NCBI RefSeq assembly: GCF_030540875.1
Contig: NZ_JAUOEM010000002.1
Location: forward strand, 464,926-528,925
Reading direction: 5' to 3'
Length of the DNA: 64,000 nt
Source of the DNA: Flavivirga amylovorans
GTDB lineage: Bacteria > Bacteroidota > Bacteroidia > Flavobacteriales > Flavobacteriaceae
Translations under genes and position numbers: made by a program
Part shown: positions 35,179 through 44,901 of the stretch, piece by piece
How positions within the stretch are numbered: position 1 is the first letter of the stretch
How the letters are laid out: every line of letters begins with the position of its first letter
Notes under the pieces: model-generated
The model's input: only the letters and a program-made list of their open reading frames with translations
Database searches by the model: none
Told to the model about the DNA's origin: nothing

Positions 35179-36471
35179 ATGAAATACCATCCAATTAATA
35201 GCGAACTCTTTATAAAAAATCGTAAAAACTTCGCTTCAAATATGAAGCCTAAAAGTTTAGCTGTTTTTAATTCAAATGACATCTATCCAATAAGTGCAGA
35301 TAGCACTATGCCATTTGAGCAACATCGAGATATATTTTACTTGAGCGGCGTAGATCAGGAAGAAAGTATGCTTGTACTATTTCCAGATTGTCCTAAAGAG
35401 AAACATCGTGAGATTTTGTTTTTAAAAGAAACGAATGAGCATATTGCTATTTGGGAAGGTGAAAAATTAACCAAAGAAAAAGCTTTTGAAACCAGCGGTA
35501 TTAAAACTGTTTATTGGCTGCAAGACATGGAGAAAATCATGTTTGAAATCATGACGCAATGTGATACGGTTTATATTAATACAAATGAACACTACAGAGC
35601 AAATGTAGAAACTGAAACACGAGAAGATCGCTTTACAAAGTGGTTAAAAGAAAAATATCCTGCTCACGCTGTTGCAAAGAGCAATCCTATTTTACAAAGA
35701 CTTCGTTCTGTAAAAGATAACATTGAAATAGATTTAATTCAGCAAGCTTGCGATATCACAGAAAAAGGATTTAGACGTATTTTAAATTTTGTAAAACCTG
35801 ATGTTTGGGAATATGAAATTGAAGCAGAATTTATGCACGAATTCTTGAGAAATCGCTCTAAAAAATTTGCTTACACACCTATTGTTGCTTCTGGAAATAA
35901 TGCGAATGTACTACATTACATAGAAAACAATCAACAATGTAAAGCAGGAGAACTAATACTAATGGATATTGGTGCTGAATATGCTAACTATTCAAGTGAC
36001 ATGACGCGTAGTGTACCTGTTTCTGGAAAATTTACTCCTAGACAAAAAGATGTTTACAATGCTGTAAATAGAGTGAAAAACGAAGCTACAAAAATGTTAA
36101 CTCCAGGAACTATTTGGGCTGAGTATCATATAGAGGTCGGTAAAGTAATGACTAGTGAGTTATTAGGCTTAGGATTGTTAGACAAAACCGATGTGCAGAA
36201 TGAAAACCCAGAATGGCCAGCTTATAAAAAATATTTAATGCATGGTACTAGCCATCACATGGGTTTAGACACACACGATTACGGTATATTAACAGAACCT
36301 ATGCAAGCAAATATGGTATTTACCGTAGAGCCTGGAATCTATATTCCAGATGAAGGTTTTGGAATACGGTTGGAAGATGATGTGGTTATTCAAGAAAATG
36401 GAGACCCCTTTAATTTAATGAGAAATATTCCTATTGAAGCCGATGAAATAGAAGATATTATGAACTCATAA
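35179..36471 (+). CDS. pepP: Aminopeptidase P family (M24) metallopeptidase
   Basis: 430 residues. N-terminal AMP_N domain (about 1-150, QHRDIFYLSGVDQEES), then the pita-bread M24 domain. The dinuclear metal ligands can be seen: Asp in MDIGAEYANYSSDMTRS, His in HGTSHHMGLDTHD, Glu in TVEPGIYIPDE and Glu in GIRLEDDVVI. It removes N-terminal residues before proline. A TAGCTTTG block at 35140-35147 fits a -7 element. The transcript ends at a strong terminator shared with the convergent aspartate kinase gene. Confidence 0.95.
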   Translation: MKYHPINSELFIKNRKNFASNMKPKSLAVFNSNDIYPISADSTMPFEQHRDIFYLSGVDQEESMLVLFPDCPKEKHREILFLKETNEHIAIWEGEKLTKEKAFETSGIKTVYWLQDMEKIMFEIMTQCDTVYINTNEHYRANVETETREDRFTKWLKEKYPAHAVAKSNPILQRLRSVKDNIEIDLIQQACDITEKGFRRILNFVKPDVWEYEIEAEFMHEFLRNRSKKFAYTPIVASGNNANVLHYIENNQQCKAGELILMDIGAEYANYSSDMTRSVPVSGKFTPRQKDVYNAVNRVKNEATKMLTPGTIWAEYHIEVGKVMTSELLGLGLLDKTDVQNENPEWPAYKKYLMHGTSHHMGLDTHDYGILTEPMQANMVFTVEPGIYIPDEGFGIRLEDDVVIQENGDPFNLMRNIPIEADEIEDIMNS

Positions 36472-36478
36472 AAAGAAG

Positions 36479-36506
36479 AAAGGGTCGTTTTTAAAAACGA
36501 CCCTTT
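36479..36506. terminator. Bidirectional terminator between pepP and aspartate kinase
   Basis: AAAGGGTCGTTTTT followed directly by AAAAACGACCCTTT, a 14-bp inverted repeat whose effective loop is within the T/A run. It serves both convergent genes. Confidence 0.88.
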
Positions 36507-36532
36507 TGCTAACAATACTAAATTTTTGCAAT

Positions 36533-37855
36533 TTAAAGAGTGACTAATTCAAATAAATAATCGTTTAGTTTTTGTAGCGAATTAATTTTATCTTTTGTAT
36601 CAACTAATAGAGAAATATTATTTTTACTTCCTCCATAAGAAATCATTCTAATTTTTACATCTTGTAATATTTGGAACAGCTTAAAAGTATCTTGATGATT
36701 AACAACCGAATGCCCTACCAAACAGATAATACTTTGATTTGTATCAAGTTCTATTGTTGCTATTTTTTCTAATTCCTGAATAATTTTATCTAAGTTTCTA
36801 TCGTCATCAATCGTTAAAGACACAGCTACTTCAGATGTTGTGATCATATCTATAGAGGTCTTATATGTTTCGAAAATTTCGAATACCTTTTTTAAGAAAC
36901 CATGCGCCTGCAACATCCTTGCAGATTTAATTTTTATAGCTATAATGTTATCCTTTGCTGCTATGGCTTTAATGCCATTTTCCGAAGTGATATTAGAAAT
37001 TAAAGTTCCATGAGCATCAGGATTCATCGTATTCTTTAAACGTACAGGAATGTTATCCGCTCTAACGGGAGTAACAGTTTGTGGATGTAAAATCTTAGCT
37101 CCAAAATAAGCTAACTCTGCAGCTTCATCAAATGACAAATTAGAAATTGGTTTGGTGTTTTCAACATATCTAGGGTCATTGTTATGCATCCCATCTATAT
37201 CTGTCCAAATTTGCACTTCCTTGGCTTTTATAGCCGCTCCAATTATAGTTGCGGTATAATCGCTTCCTCCTCGTTGTAAATTAGAAACTTCATCATTAGC
37301 ATCTAAACAAATAAATCCTTGCGTGATATATATATCCGAATTCTCCACAGCATTTATAGCAGCCTTAAAATGTTGTTTTATATAACTTATATCTGGTTCT
37401 TTATCCTCATCAATGCGCATAAAGCTTAAAGCTGGTAATAAAACAGAATGTATACCTTCCTGCTGTAAATAGCAGTTAAACATATATGTTGAAAGTAATT
37501 CCCCTTGAGCTACTATATTATTTTCTAAACCTATAGAAAACTCCTTATAAGTACATGTCACTAAAAAATTAAAAATGCCAGAAACATATTCTTTAACGTC
37601 TTTATTTAATTCTTTATTAGTTAAAAGTTTATCTATAGTAATAGTATATGCTTCATGCAGCTTATTAATTTTATCTACGGCCTCGTTTGGTTTATTTTTT
37701 GAGATATTATTTGCAATTGCTACTAATTGATTTGTAGTACCAGACATAGCCGAAAGCACAACAATTTTCTTGTCTCCATCGCTAATAATATTCTTAACGT
37801 TATTTATGTTTTTAATGGAACCTACAGATGTTCCTCCAAATTTTAAGACTTTCAT
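36533..37855 (-). CDS. Aspartate kinase
   Basis: 440 residues. It opens MKVLKFGGTSVGS, the kinase signature. The amino-acid kinase core continues with FICLDANDEVSNLQRGGSD in part and VQIWTDIDGMHNNDPR. Two ACT domains occupy about 300-440 (residues such as MITTSEVAVSLTID). It phosphorylates aspartate at the entry to lysine, threonine and methionine synthesis. It is not fused to homoserine dehydrogenase, unlike the ThrA type. It is divergent from an ACT-domain gene, whose product might modulate it. Confidence 0.93.
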   Translation of the reverse strand: MKVLKFGGTSVGSIKNINNVKNIISDGDKKIVVLSAMSGTTNQLVAIANNISKNKPNEAVDKINKLHEAYTITIDKLLTNKELNKDVKEYVSGIFNFLVTCTYKEFSIGLENNIVAQGELLSTYMFNCYLQQEGIHSVLLPALSFMRIDEDKEPDISYIKQHFKAAINAVENSDIYITQGFICLDANDEVSNLQRGGSDYTATIIGAAIKAKEVQIWTDIDGMHNNDPRYVENTKPISNLSFDEAAELAYFGAKILHPQTVTPVRADNIPVRLKNTMNPDAHGTLISNITSENGIKAIAAKDNIIAIKIKSARMLQAHGFLKKVFEIFETYKTSIDMITTSEVAVSLTIDDDRNLDKIIQELEKIATIELDTNQSIICLVGHSVVNHQDTFKLFQILQDVKIRMISYGGSKNNISLLVDTKDKINSLQKLNDYLFELVTL

Positions 37856-37976
37856 TTACCCTTAATTTGAGTGTAAATCTAAAACTCCTTAAACCAAATA
37901 CTATATTTATTTAAAAAAAAGATTATTTTTGCACAAATTGTTAAATAATTAACATGAGAGCAATAGATATAAGCAT

Positions 37977-38633
37977 ATGAAAACCGTATCTAACTGTGTT
38001 GAAGATATTTTAATAACCCAGCCTTATTTAGAAGAAGCGTTATCTAGAAACATTATTAACTTTAGCGCCTTAGCTATTGAGTTAACAGAACCTATTAGCA
38101 AAATGCTAAAAAAAGATGTTAAACCAGGCGCTATTATGATGGCTTTAAGGCGATACAACCCACCTACAACATTAACCAATTCTGTAAAAATGAAACGGGT
38201 TATTCAAAATTTAGGTGATATAACAGTACGATCAAACTTGACAGATTTTACCATTAAAAATTCTGACACTATTATAGACAATCATGCTAAAATTCTGGAT
38301 AGGATAAATCAAGAATCGAAATTATTCTATACGTTTACCAGAGGTATTCATGAAAGTAATATTATAATTTCCAGCAGCTTACAAGATTTCATTCTTAACC
38401 AATTAAACAACGAAACCTTTCTAGCAATACAAGACGGGTTAACCGCAATTAGTATAAACCTTCCTCAAGACAACTCTAAAATTGCGGGTCTGTATTATCA
38501 TTTCTTTAAACGTTTAGCATGGGAAGGCATTGTGCTTTATGAAGTCATATCAACCACAAACGAATTTACAATTTTAGTTGAAGATGAATTTGTAGATAAG
38601 GCCTTTGCCGCTATTAAAAAAGTAAAATCCTAG
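37977..38633 (+). CDS. ACT-domain protein, divergent from aspartate kinase
   Basis: 218 residues. The N-terminal ~60 residues are helical (YLEEALSRNIINFSALAIELTE; GAIMMALRRY), resembling a small winged-helix-like segment. Residues about 150-218 (LTAISINLPQDNSKIAGLYYHF) look like ACT folds of the aspartokinase type. No kinase residues are present. Proteins of this kind sit next to aspartate kinase in Bacteroidota, so a regulatory subunit is a reasonable inference. A weak -7-like TATTTTTG lies at 37924-37931. Confidence 0.7.
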   Translation: MKTVSNCVEDILITQPYLEEALSRNIINFSALAIELTEPISKMLKKDVKPGAIMMALRRYNPPTTLTNSVKMKRVIQNLGDITVRSNLTDFTIKNSDTIIDNHAKILDRINQESKLFYTFTRGIHESNIIISSSLQDFILNQLNNETFLAIQDGLTAISINLPQDNSKIAGLYYHFFKRLAWEGIVLYEVISTTNEFTILVEDEFVDKAFAAIKKVKS

Positions 38634-38647
38634 TATTTCTTATTTGA

Positions 38648-39427
38648 ATGAATTTACAATATAAAGGCATTAATGTTTTTTATACTGATCATGGAAAAGG
38701 TAATGCCGTTGTTTTACTACATGGGTTTTTAGAAAATACCACAATGTGGAATCCTTTTATTCCAGCATTATCAAAAAAAAATAGAATAATTTGTATCGAT
38801 TTATTAGGCCATGGCAAAACGGAGTGTCTAGGATATATACATACTATGGAGCTAATGGCTGAAATAGTTCAAGTTGTTTTAAAACATTTAAAAATTCGTC
38901 GTTCTACTTTTATTGGACACTCTATGGGAGGATATGTAGCACTCGCTTTCGCTGAAAAAAATCCAGATGCATTAAAAGGGTTATGTCTAATGAATTCTAC
39001 AGCAAGTGCAGATACTCCCGAAAAGAGAAAAAATAGAGATCGAGCAATAATAGCTGTAAAACAAAATCATAAAACATTTATTAGAATGGCTATCTCTAAT
39101 TTATTCAGACCAAAAAATAGAGTCATTTTTTCAGAAGAAATAAAATATTTAAAAAAAGAAGCTCTAAAAACACCTTTACAAGGAATAATAGCATCCTTAG
39201 AAGGTATGAAAATTAGAGATGATAGAGAAGCACTCCTTCACTTTACACCTTTTAAAAAGATGTTGATTATTAGCAAGAAAGACCCCATTCTGGATTATAA
39301 CGCATTGATTTCTCAAACTAAAAATACTCATGTAGAAGTGGTGGAATTTCCAGATGGACATATGAGTCACATTGAAAATGAGAGCGAATTTTTGCATACA
39401 ATTATGCATTTCATCGAAAATATATAA
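38648..39427 (+). CDS. Alpha/beta hydrolase
   Basis: 259 residues. Nucleophile elbow GHSMGGYVALAF (Ser about residue 97), oxyanion region VLLHGFLENTTMW, acid Asp in ISKKDPILD and His in PDGHMSHIE, so the triad is complete. Family members are esterases, thioesterases and BioH-like enzymes; the substrate is unknown. It is 14 bp after the ACT gene and may be co-transcribed with it. Confidence 0.9.
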   Translation: MNLQYKGINVFYTDHGKGNAVVLLHGFLENTTMWNPFIPALSKKNRIICIDLLGHGKTECLGYIHTMELMAEIVQVVLKHLKIRRSTFIGHSMGGYVALAFAEKNPDALKGLCLMNSTASADTPEKRKNRDRAIIAVKQNHKTFIRMAISNLFRPKNRVIFSEEIKYLKKEALKTPLQGIIASLEGMKIRDDREALLHFTPFKKMLIISKKDPILDYNALISQTKNTHVEVVEFPDGHMSHIENESEFLHTIMHFIENI

Positions 39428-39486
39428 CGTTTTGTCGTTTTATTGGATTTTTTATTTTAGATTTATTGCACCCTAAATTTAACACC

Positions 39487-39756
39487 ATGAATAAACCTAC
39501 TACTAACCGACCTACTTTTATTCCTAAAATGTATTGCAATCTTTTTGGACATCATTATCAAGTAACTAAAAAAGTTACATATCATGTTAAGGAATATACA
39601 TGTTCTCACTGCAAAAAACAATTAACAACAAATAGCAATGGACGTTTAATCGAACTTACTCCTAAGTTTAAAGAGATAAATGCCATCTTGGAACGTATAC
39701 ACGCTTCAAGAATGGAACGTTCAAAGAAGAAAACACTCGCTTCGTCGATTTATTGA
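39487..39756 (+). CDS. Small Cys/His protein, copy 1 of a tandem pair
   Basis: 89 residues from the ATG at 39487; the in-frame TTG at 39466 is less likely. The core reads YCNLFGHHYQVTKKVTYHV followed by YTCSHCKKQLTTNSNG: Cys, the FGH triplet, and a Cys-x2-Cys-Lys-Lys knuckle. This suggests a one-metal zinc ribbon. The tail is Lys/Arg-rich. No named family was recognised. It is a paralog of the next gene, and a third, more distant member occurs at 46389. Confidence 0.72.
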   Translation: MNKPTTNRPTFIPKMYCNLFGHHYQVTKKVTYHVKEYTCSHCKKQLTTNSNGRLIELTPKFKEINAILERIHASRMERSKKKTLASSIY

Positions 39757-39832
39757 CAAATTGTTTTTTATGTGTGATTGTTTTTTAATATTTTAATAAG
39801 CTCTAACTAACTAATTAATCTAATAGTGCTAA

Positions 39833-40171
39833 ATGAAAAACATTCATTGTAAGGTATTCGGACACGATTTCCGAGTATCAAGAAATGTTACTTACCATGT
39901 AAAAGAGTATAGTTGTAGAAACTGCAAAAAACAACTCACTACCAACGGAAGCGGTCACTTAACAGAGCTTACTCCTAAATTTAAAGAAATAAATGACGTT
40001 TTAGAACGTATTCATATCAAGCGACATAGGAGATCGGTAAATACGCCGTTCCATTTCTCAAACACAGATTGTGGCGACATAGGATCTATTCATATCAAGC
40101 AAGAAGTAAGTATAAGCAATGAACAACCTGTTACTATAAACCCTGCTAATTTATTAGTGTTTAAGCATTAA
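39833..40171 (+). CDS. Small Cys/His protein, copy 2 of a tandem pair
   Basis: 112 residues with the same core as copy 1: HCKVFGHDFRVSRNVTYHV then YSCRNCKKQLTTNGSG and LTELTPKFKEIN. The conserved part covers about 60 residues with near-identity. The C-terminal extension (about 68-112) differs and lacks Cys, apart from one in NTDCGDIG. The start codon is 77 bp after copy 1, so it is a local duplication. The last 11 bp overlap the end of thiL on the opposite strand. Confidence 0.72.
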   Translation: MKNIHCKVFGHDFRVSRNVTYHVKEYSCRNCKKQLTTNGSGHLTELTPKFKEINDVLERIHIKRHRRSVNTPFHFSNTDCGDIGSIHIKQEVSISNEQPVTINPANLLVFKH

Positions 40172-41207
40172 AATTTTTCCACCCTTGAGCTTTAATAGGT
40201 ATTTTAGTATCTGCTCTAGTTACTAAATGCATACCTGCTTGCTCCTCTTTCATATAACCAATGACTGTGAAATTTGGATTTGCTTTAATTTTAGAATAAT
40301 CGTCTTGAGAGATTGTAAATAACAATTCATAATCTTCTCCACCATTTAAAGCTACAGTCGTACTATCAATATTGAACTCCTCACATGTAGAAATTACTTG
40401 AGGGTCTAAAGGAATCTTGTCTTCATATAAATCACAACCCACTTTACTATGTTTACATAAATGTATAATTTCTGAAGACAAGCCATCACTAATATCAATC
40501 ATTGAAGATGGTTTTACTTCTAAGTCCTTCAATAATTTAATAATATCTTTTCGCGCTTCAGGTTTTAATTGGCGTTCTATAATATAAGAATAAGTCTCTA
40601 AATCTGGTTGATTATTAGGGTTTACTTTATACACTTCCTTTTCGCGTTCTAGAACTTGTAAGCCCATATAAGCAGCGCCAAGATCTCCAGTAACTACTAG
40701 TAAATCACTAGATTTAGCACCTTCTCTATACACTTCATCATCATCTTCAACTTCTCCAATGGCTGTTACAGAAATCAACAAACCTTTATTAGAAGATGTA
40801 GTATCACCACCAACTACATCAATATTATAAATCTTTGCAGCAGTTTCTATTCCAGCATATAAATCTTCAAGAGCCTCTAATGGAAACCTATTTGATACCG
40901 CTATTGAAACTGTAATTTGTGTAGCCTTTGCATTCATAGCATACACATCGGACAAATTAACGATAACCGACTTGTATCCCAAATGCTTTAAAGGCATGTA
41001 ACTTAAATCGAAATGGACCCCTTCTACAAGTAAATCGGTTGTAACTACAATTTTTTTATTTTTAAAATTTAAAACAGCTGCATCATCTCCAATACTTTTA
41101 ACGGTCGATTTATGGTTAATTTTAAAATTCTTAGTTAGGTGATCTATAAGTCCAAACTCCCCTAAATCACTTAATTGAGTTCTCTGTTGATTTTTATCTT
41201 CTATCAT
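40161..41207 (-). CDS. thiL: Thiamine-monophosphate kinase
   Basis: 348 residues of the PurM/ThiL fold. Conserved pieces: LTKNFKINHKSTVKSIGDDAAV (nucleotide-binding start, in part), VVGGDTTSSNKGL, MIDISDGLSSEIIHLC and ALNGGEDYELLFTI. It makes thiamine diphosphate from thiamine monophosphate. Upstream CAAAAATA at about 41214 on the plus strand could be its -7 element. No other thiamine genes lie nearby. Confidence 0.94.
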   Translation of the reverse strand: MIEDKNQQRTQLSDLGEFGLIDHLTKNFKINHKSTVKSIGDDAAVLNFKNKKIVVTTDLLVEGVHFDLSYMPLKHLGYKSVIVNLSDVYAMNAKATQITVSIAVSNRFPLEALEDLYAGIETAAKIYNIDVVGGDTTSSNKGLLISVTAIGEVEDDDEVYREGAKSSDLLVVTGDLGAAYMGLQVLEREKEVYKVNPNNQPDLETYSYIIERQLKPEARKDIIKLLKDLEVKPSSMIDISDGLSSEIIHLCKHSKVGCDLYEDKIPLDPQVISTCEEFNIDSTTVALNGGEDYELLFTISQDDYSKIKANPNFTVIGYMKEEQAGMHLVTRADTKIPIKAQGWKNFNA

Positions 41208-41488
41208 AATGCAAAAATAAGAAGCTTAAATATATAAACAGATAAACTTTAATATTAAATAACCTCAAATTAATCGACTAATATTTTTTTTTAACCTAAA
41301 ACCCAGAAGCCAGAACACTTTTTGATCGTTAATTAAACTAAATTTATTACTTTACACTGCTAACCATATTGTAATACATGCAAATACAGTAAACAATATG
41401 TTCATTATAGAATTCGTTTTAATTTAAAGACTATGAAATCCTTACAAATTCTATACTTCGAAAAAGATTAATTAAAAAAATTGCAAAT
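41208..41488. other. Intergenic region before the lipoprotein operon
   Basis: About 280 bp between the thiL start and the choice-of-anchor B lipoprotein; it must carry both divergent promoters. No consensus -33/-7 pair or hairpin stands out. Confidence 0.4.
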
Positions 41489-42766
41489 ATGAACTACTTA
41501 AAAAAAAGTATTCGTTTTATTAAGCTATTTGGTTTTGGTTTTCTATTATTTTTAGCTTCACAATCTTGTGAAAGAGATAATAATGTACCTATTGGAAATG
41601 AAACAGAAACACCAAATACAAATACACCTAATGAAAATACATCTGTTCCATGTGAAAATGGTTTTGCAGGGATATATCCTTGTAGTGACTATGATTTAAT
41701 GGCACAAATGCCTATAAGTACTTTTGGAGCCAAAGAAGGAAATGACTCTTGGGGCTGGGTAGATCCTGTTACCGATAAGGAATATGCATTAATGGCCACA
41801 GATACAAATGTGTCTTTTGTTGATATCTCTGATACAAATAATCCAATATACTTAGGAAATGTTCCAACCGCTACGGTAAGTAGTCCGTGGCGCGATGTAA
41901 AAGTTTATAATGACCATGCCTTTATTGTAGCAGATAATGCAGGAAACCATGGCATGCAGGTATTTGATTTAACACGTTTGAGAAACGTTGCCAATCCACC
42001 TGAAACATTTACTCCCGATACTCATTTTACCGAATTTGGAAGTGCGCATAATATCGTAATTAATGATGTTAGTGGGTACGCCTATATCGTAGGTACTAAT
42101 AGAAGTGGGACATTTGCTGGAGGCCCATTATTTATAAATATTCAAAATCCTACGTCTCCAGTTTCTGAAGATGGTTTTGGTGAAGGAGGCTATTCTCATG
42201 ATGCTCAAGTTATCACCTATAATGGACCAGACACAGATTATACGGGACGCGAAATATTAATAGGTAGTAATGAAAATGAAGTTGTTATTGCCGATGTAAC
42301 CGACAAATCCAATCCAATAAAAATTTCTGATATAAGTTACTCAAACGTAGGATACACACATCAAGGCTGGTTTACAGAAGACTTAAATTATTTCATTTTG
42401 GGAGATGAAACAGACGAAAGGGATATTGGCACCAACACACGTACCATTGTTTTTAACTTCTCTGATTTAGATGCACCAAGCTACCACATGGATTATCTAG
42501 GTGCATCAACAGCAATCGATCATAACGGATACGTAAAAGGCAATACATTCTATCAAGCTAGCTATAGAGCTGGCGTGCGCATGATAGATATTTCGGGAAT
42601 TGCAAGCAGTACTATGACAGAAATAGGATTCTTTGACACCCATCCAGAAAATGATAATACAGGTTTTAATGGAGCGTGGAATGTTTACCCGTATTTACCA
42701 AGCGGCAATATTATTGTAAGTGATATTGAAAGAGGTTTATTTATTATTAAAAAAAGTGGCTCTTAA
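41489..42766 (+). CDS. Choice-of-anchor B family lipoprotein (LVIVD repeats)
   Basis: 425 residues. Lipoprotein signal ending LASQSCERD (Cys about 27). A Thr/Asn/Pro-rich linker of ~25 residues follows, then an LVIVD-type beta-propeller with repeated ...VDISDTNNPIYLG and VADVTDKSNPIKI motifs. HAFIVADNAGNHGMQVFDL is a hallmark of the choice-of-anchor B family. It is probably displayed on the outer surface. First gene of a four-gene operon whose products are all lipoproteins. Confidence 0.88.
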   Translation: MNYLKKSIRFIKLFGFGFLLFLASQSCERDNNVPIGNETETPNTNTPNENTSVPCENGFAGIYPCSDYDLMAQMPISTFGAKEGNDSWGWVDPVTDKEYALMATDTNVSFVDISDTNNPIYLGNVPTATVSSPWRDVKVYNDHAFIVADNAGNHGMQVFDLTRLRNVANPPETFTPDTHFTEFGSAHNIVINDVSGYAYIVGTNRSGTFAGGPLFINIQNPTSPVSEDGFGEGGYSHDAQVITYNGPDTDYTGREILIGSNENEVVIADVTDKSNPIKISDISYSNVGYTHQGWFTEDLNYFILGDETDERDIGTNTRTIVFNFSDLDAPSYHMDYLGASTAIDHNGYVKGNTFYQASYRAGVRMIDISGIASSTMTEIGFFDTHPENDNTGFNGAWNVYPYLPSGNIIVSDIERGLFIIKKSGS

Positions 42767-42778
42767 TAAAAGATCTCT

Positions 42779-44125
42779 ATGCAAGCTTCAAAAACAAACG
42801 CGCTACTAGTAATTGCTATTGCTTTTTTTTGCAGCTGTTCTAATAATGATGACTCATCTAATGAAACAGACAATGCGACAAAAAAGGAACTAGCTTTTGT
42901 AAAAACTATTGGAGGCTCAAAAAACGAAAGTGCACAATCCATAACCAAAACCTCAGATGGTGGTTATGCCATTTTAGGATACGTACAAAGTTCCGATGGT
43001 GATGTTTCAAATAAACTGAATGACTCTTTTGATTATTGGTTGTTAAAATATGATCAAAACAACACGTTACAATGGCAAAAAACCTATGGCGGTAGTGATG
43101 ATGACCGAGGTAGTGATATTATTCAAACATTAGATGGTGGATTTGCCGTTTTGGGATATAGTAAAAGTAATGATGGTGATGTTATCGAAAATAGTGGTTT
43201 TAATGATTTTTGGGTTTCAAAACTAGATGCTTCTGGATCTGTTTCCTGGGAAAAATCTTTTGGCTTTTCGGGAGCGGATAATGGTATTTCAATCATTCAA
43301 ACTAATGATGGCGGTTATCTTTTAACTGGTGTCTTAGATGTTTCGGCTTCAAATGGAGAAGGAAACAGTAAATCTATTTCATCAAGTAAACATGACGGTG
43401 GTGATTACTGGGCAATTAAGTTAAATACTTCTGGCGAAAAGCAATGGAGTCAATTTTTTGGAGGCTCGTTTACAGATACACCTTACGATGCTATCCAAAC
43501 AGACGATAATGGCTATATTATTGTAGGTTCATCAGACAGTGACGACGTTGATATAAATGGAAACAAAGGATCATACGATTTTTGGGTTATTAAAATATCC
43601 AATACGGGCAGTTTAGTTTGGGAAAAGTCTTTTGGAGGATCTCAAACCGATGAAGCCAGAGCCATCACAAAATCATCTGATGGTAATTATATTATTGTTG
43701 GAGATACCAGAAGTGATGATACTGACATTTCAACTAATAGAGGCGGCGCCGATTTATGGGTTATTAAAATATCACCAACAGGAAATTTAATCTGGGAGAA
43801 AACGTTTGGTGGTAGCAATTTTGATGTTGGTCGTTCCATTTCTAAAACTCAAGACAATGGGTTTATAATTTCTGGTAGCTCTAGAAGTTCTAACGGAGAC
43901 CTTTCAAATAATAATGGACAAAATGATGCCTGGATTGCAAAAATTGATGATAATGCAAATTTAAAATGGCAAAAGACTGTTGGAGGTTCCGACATTGATC
44001 TTGCTAATGATGCTATAGAGTTTAACGACGGAAGCGTTATCGTTGTTGGAGAATCTAATAGCGCAAACATCGACATTCCAAACAATAAAGGGTTCACAGA
44101 TTTATTAATTTTCAAAATAAAATAA
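42779..44125 (+). CDS. Lipoprotein with seven propeller repeats
   Basis: 448 residues. Lipoprotein signal FFCSCSNNDD (Cys at about 19-21). Seven repeats of about 55-60 residues follow, each opening with a GGS-like motif (TIGGS, TYGGS, SFGFS, FFGGS, SFGGS, TFGGS, TVGGS) and containing DGGYxIxG and DxWVxKI pieces. A seven-bladed beta-propeller is the natural reading. The start is 12 bp after the previous stop. No enzymatic residues are evident; a scaffold or adhesin role within this operon is inferred. Confidence 0.85.
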   Translation: MQASKTNALLVIAIAFFCSCSNNDDSSNETDNATKKELAFVKTIGGSKNESAQSITKTSDGGYAILGYVQSSDGDVSNKLNDSFDYWLLKYDQNNTLQWQKTYGGSDDDRGSDIIQTLDGGFAVLGYSKSNDGDVIENSGFNDFWVSKLDASGSVSWEKSFGFSGADNGISIIQTNDGGYLLTGVLDVSASNGEGNSKSISSSKHDGGDYWAIKLNTSGEKQWSQFFGGSFTDTPYDAIQTDDNGYIIVGSSDSDDVDINGNKGSYDFWVIKISNTGSLVWEKSFGGSQTDEARAITKSSDGNYIIVGDTRSDDTDISTNRGGADLWVIKISPTGNLIWEKTFGGSNFDVGRSISKTQDNGFIISGSSRSSNGDLSNNNGQNDAWIAKIDDNANLKWQKTVGGSDIDLANDAIEFNDGSVIVVGESNSANIDIPNNKGFTDLLIFKIK

Positions 44126-44129
44126 AAAG

Positions 44130-44900
44130 ATGAGAAAAACACGCTTCATATTCATTTTAAGTTTAATCACATTATCGTCCTGTGGTAAAGACAATGATGA
44201 TGAAGTGTCTCAAGCAAATGTTACATTCAATTTCAGTCATAATTGGGATGCAACAGATGTTACTAATACTAATTTTAATACCATTCAATACACCAATGCT
44301 AATGGTGAGGAATTAAGTATAACAAAGCTACGATACATTATTTCAAACATAACATTTCAAAAATCTGATGGAGAAATAGTCGTTCTTGACGGTTATAATT
44401 TAGTAGATGTTACTAATAGCACAAACCTTTCTTTTTCACCAGTTACAACTATTCCAACGGGAGATTATAGCAACGTATTTTTTACTTTTGGTTTTAATAA
44501 TGAGGCTAATTATAATAACAATTATCCTGATTTAAACTCTGCAACCTGGAACGTTCCAGCTATGTTAGGAGGCGGCTATCATTACATGCAATTAGAAGGT
44601 AAATTTATTGACAATACAACTACAGAAACAGGCTATGCATATCATGCTATAAGAGCTGTAGACAATAGTGGCGCAACACAAGTTTTTGAAAATACTTTTT
44701 TTGAAGTTGATTTGGGAGAAGTTACAATCAATAACAATGCAATTTTTGAAATCGATATGAATATTGCTGAATGGTTTAAAACTCCAAACACTTGGGATTT
44801 GAATGTTTTAAACAATATGCTGATGCCTAATTTTAATGCGCAAGTGATGATGTTTCAAAACGGACAAAATGTATTTAGCTTAAACACTGTTAATCAATAA
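44130..44900 (+). CDS. MbnP-like lipoprotein
   Basis: 256 residues. Lipoprotein signal ending TLSSCGKD (Cys18). The MbnP-like domain is recognisable by TFNFSHNWD, the segment LSITKLRYIISNITFQKSDG in part, and GGGYHYMQLEGKF. In methanotrophs MbnP has a Trp that partner MbnH oxidises to kynurenine, creating a copper site (known for that family). Here a Trp is retained just before the conserved stretch (SATWNVPAML), but the second family Trp looks substituted. It is directly followed, after 1 base, by an MbnH-like gene. Confidence 0.83.
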   Translation: MRKTRFIFILSLITLSSCGKDNDDEVSQANVTFNFSHNWDATDVTNTNFNTIQYTNANGEELSITKLRYIISNITFQKSDGEIVVLDGYNLVDVTNSTNLSFSPVTTIPTGDYSNVFFTFGFNNEANYNNNYPDLNSATWNVPAMLGGGYHYMQLEGKFIDNTTTETGYAYHAIRAVDNSGATQVFENTFFEVDLGEVTINNNAIFEIDMNIAEWFKTPNTWDLNVLNNMLMPNFNAQVMMFQNGQNVFSLNTVNQ

Positions 44901-44901
44901 A

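Noticed and set aside
43849-44142. Minus-strand frame opposite the propeller lipoprotein
   Set aside because: Antisense of repeated propeller codons; shadow of a clearly coding strand.
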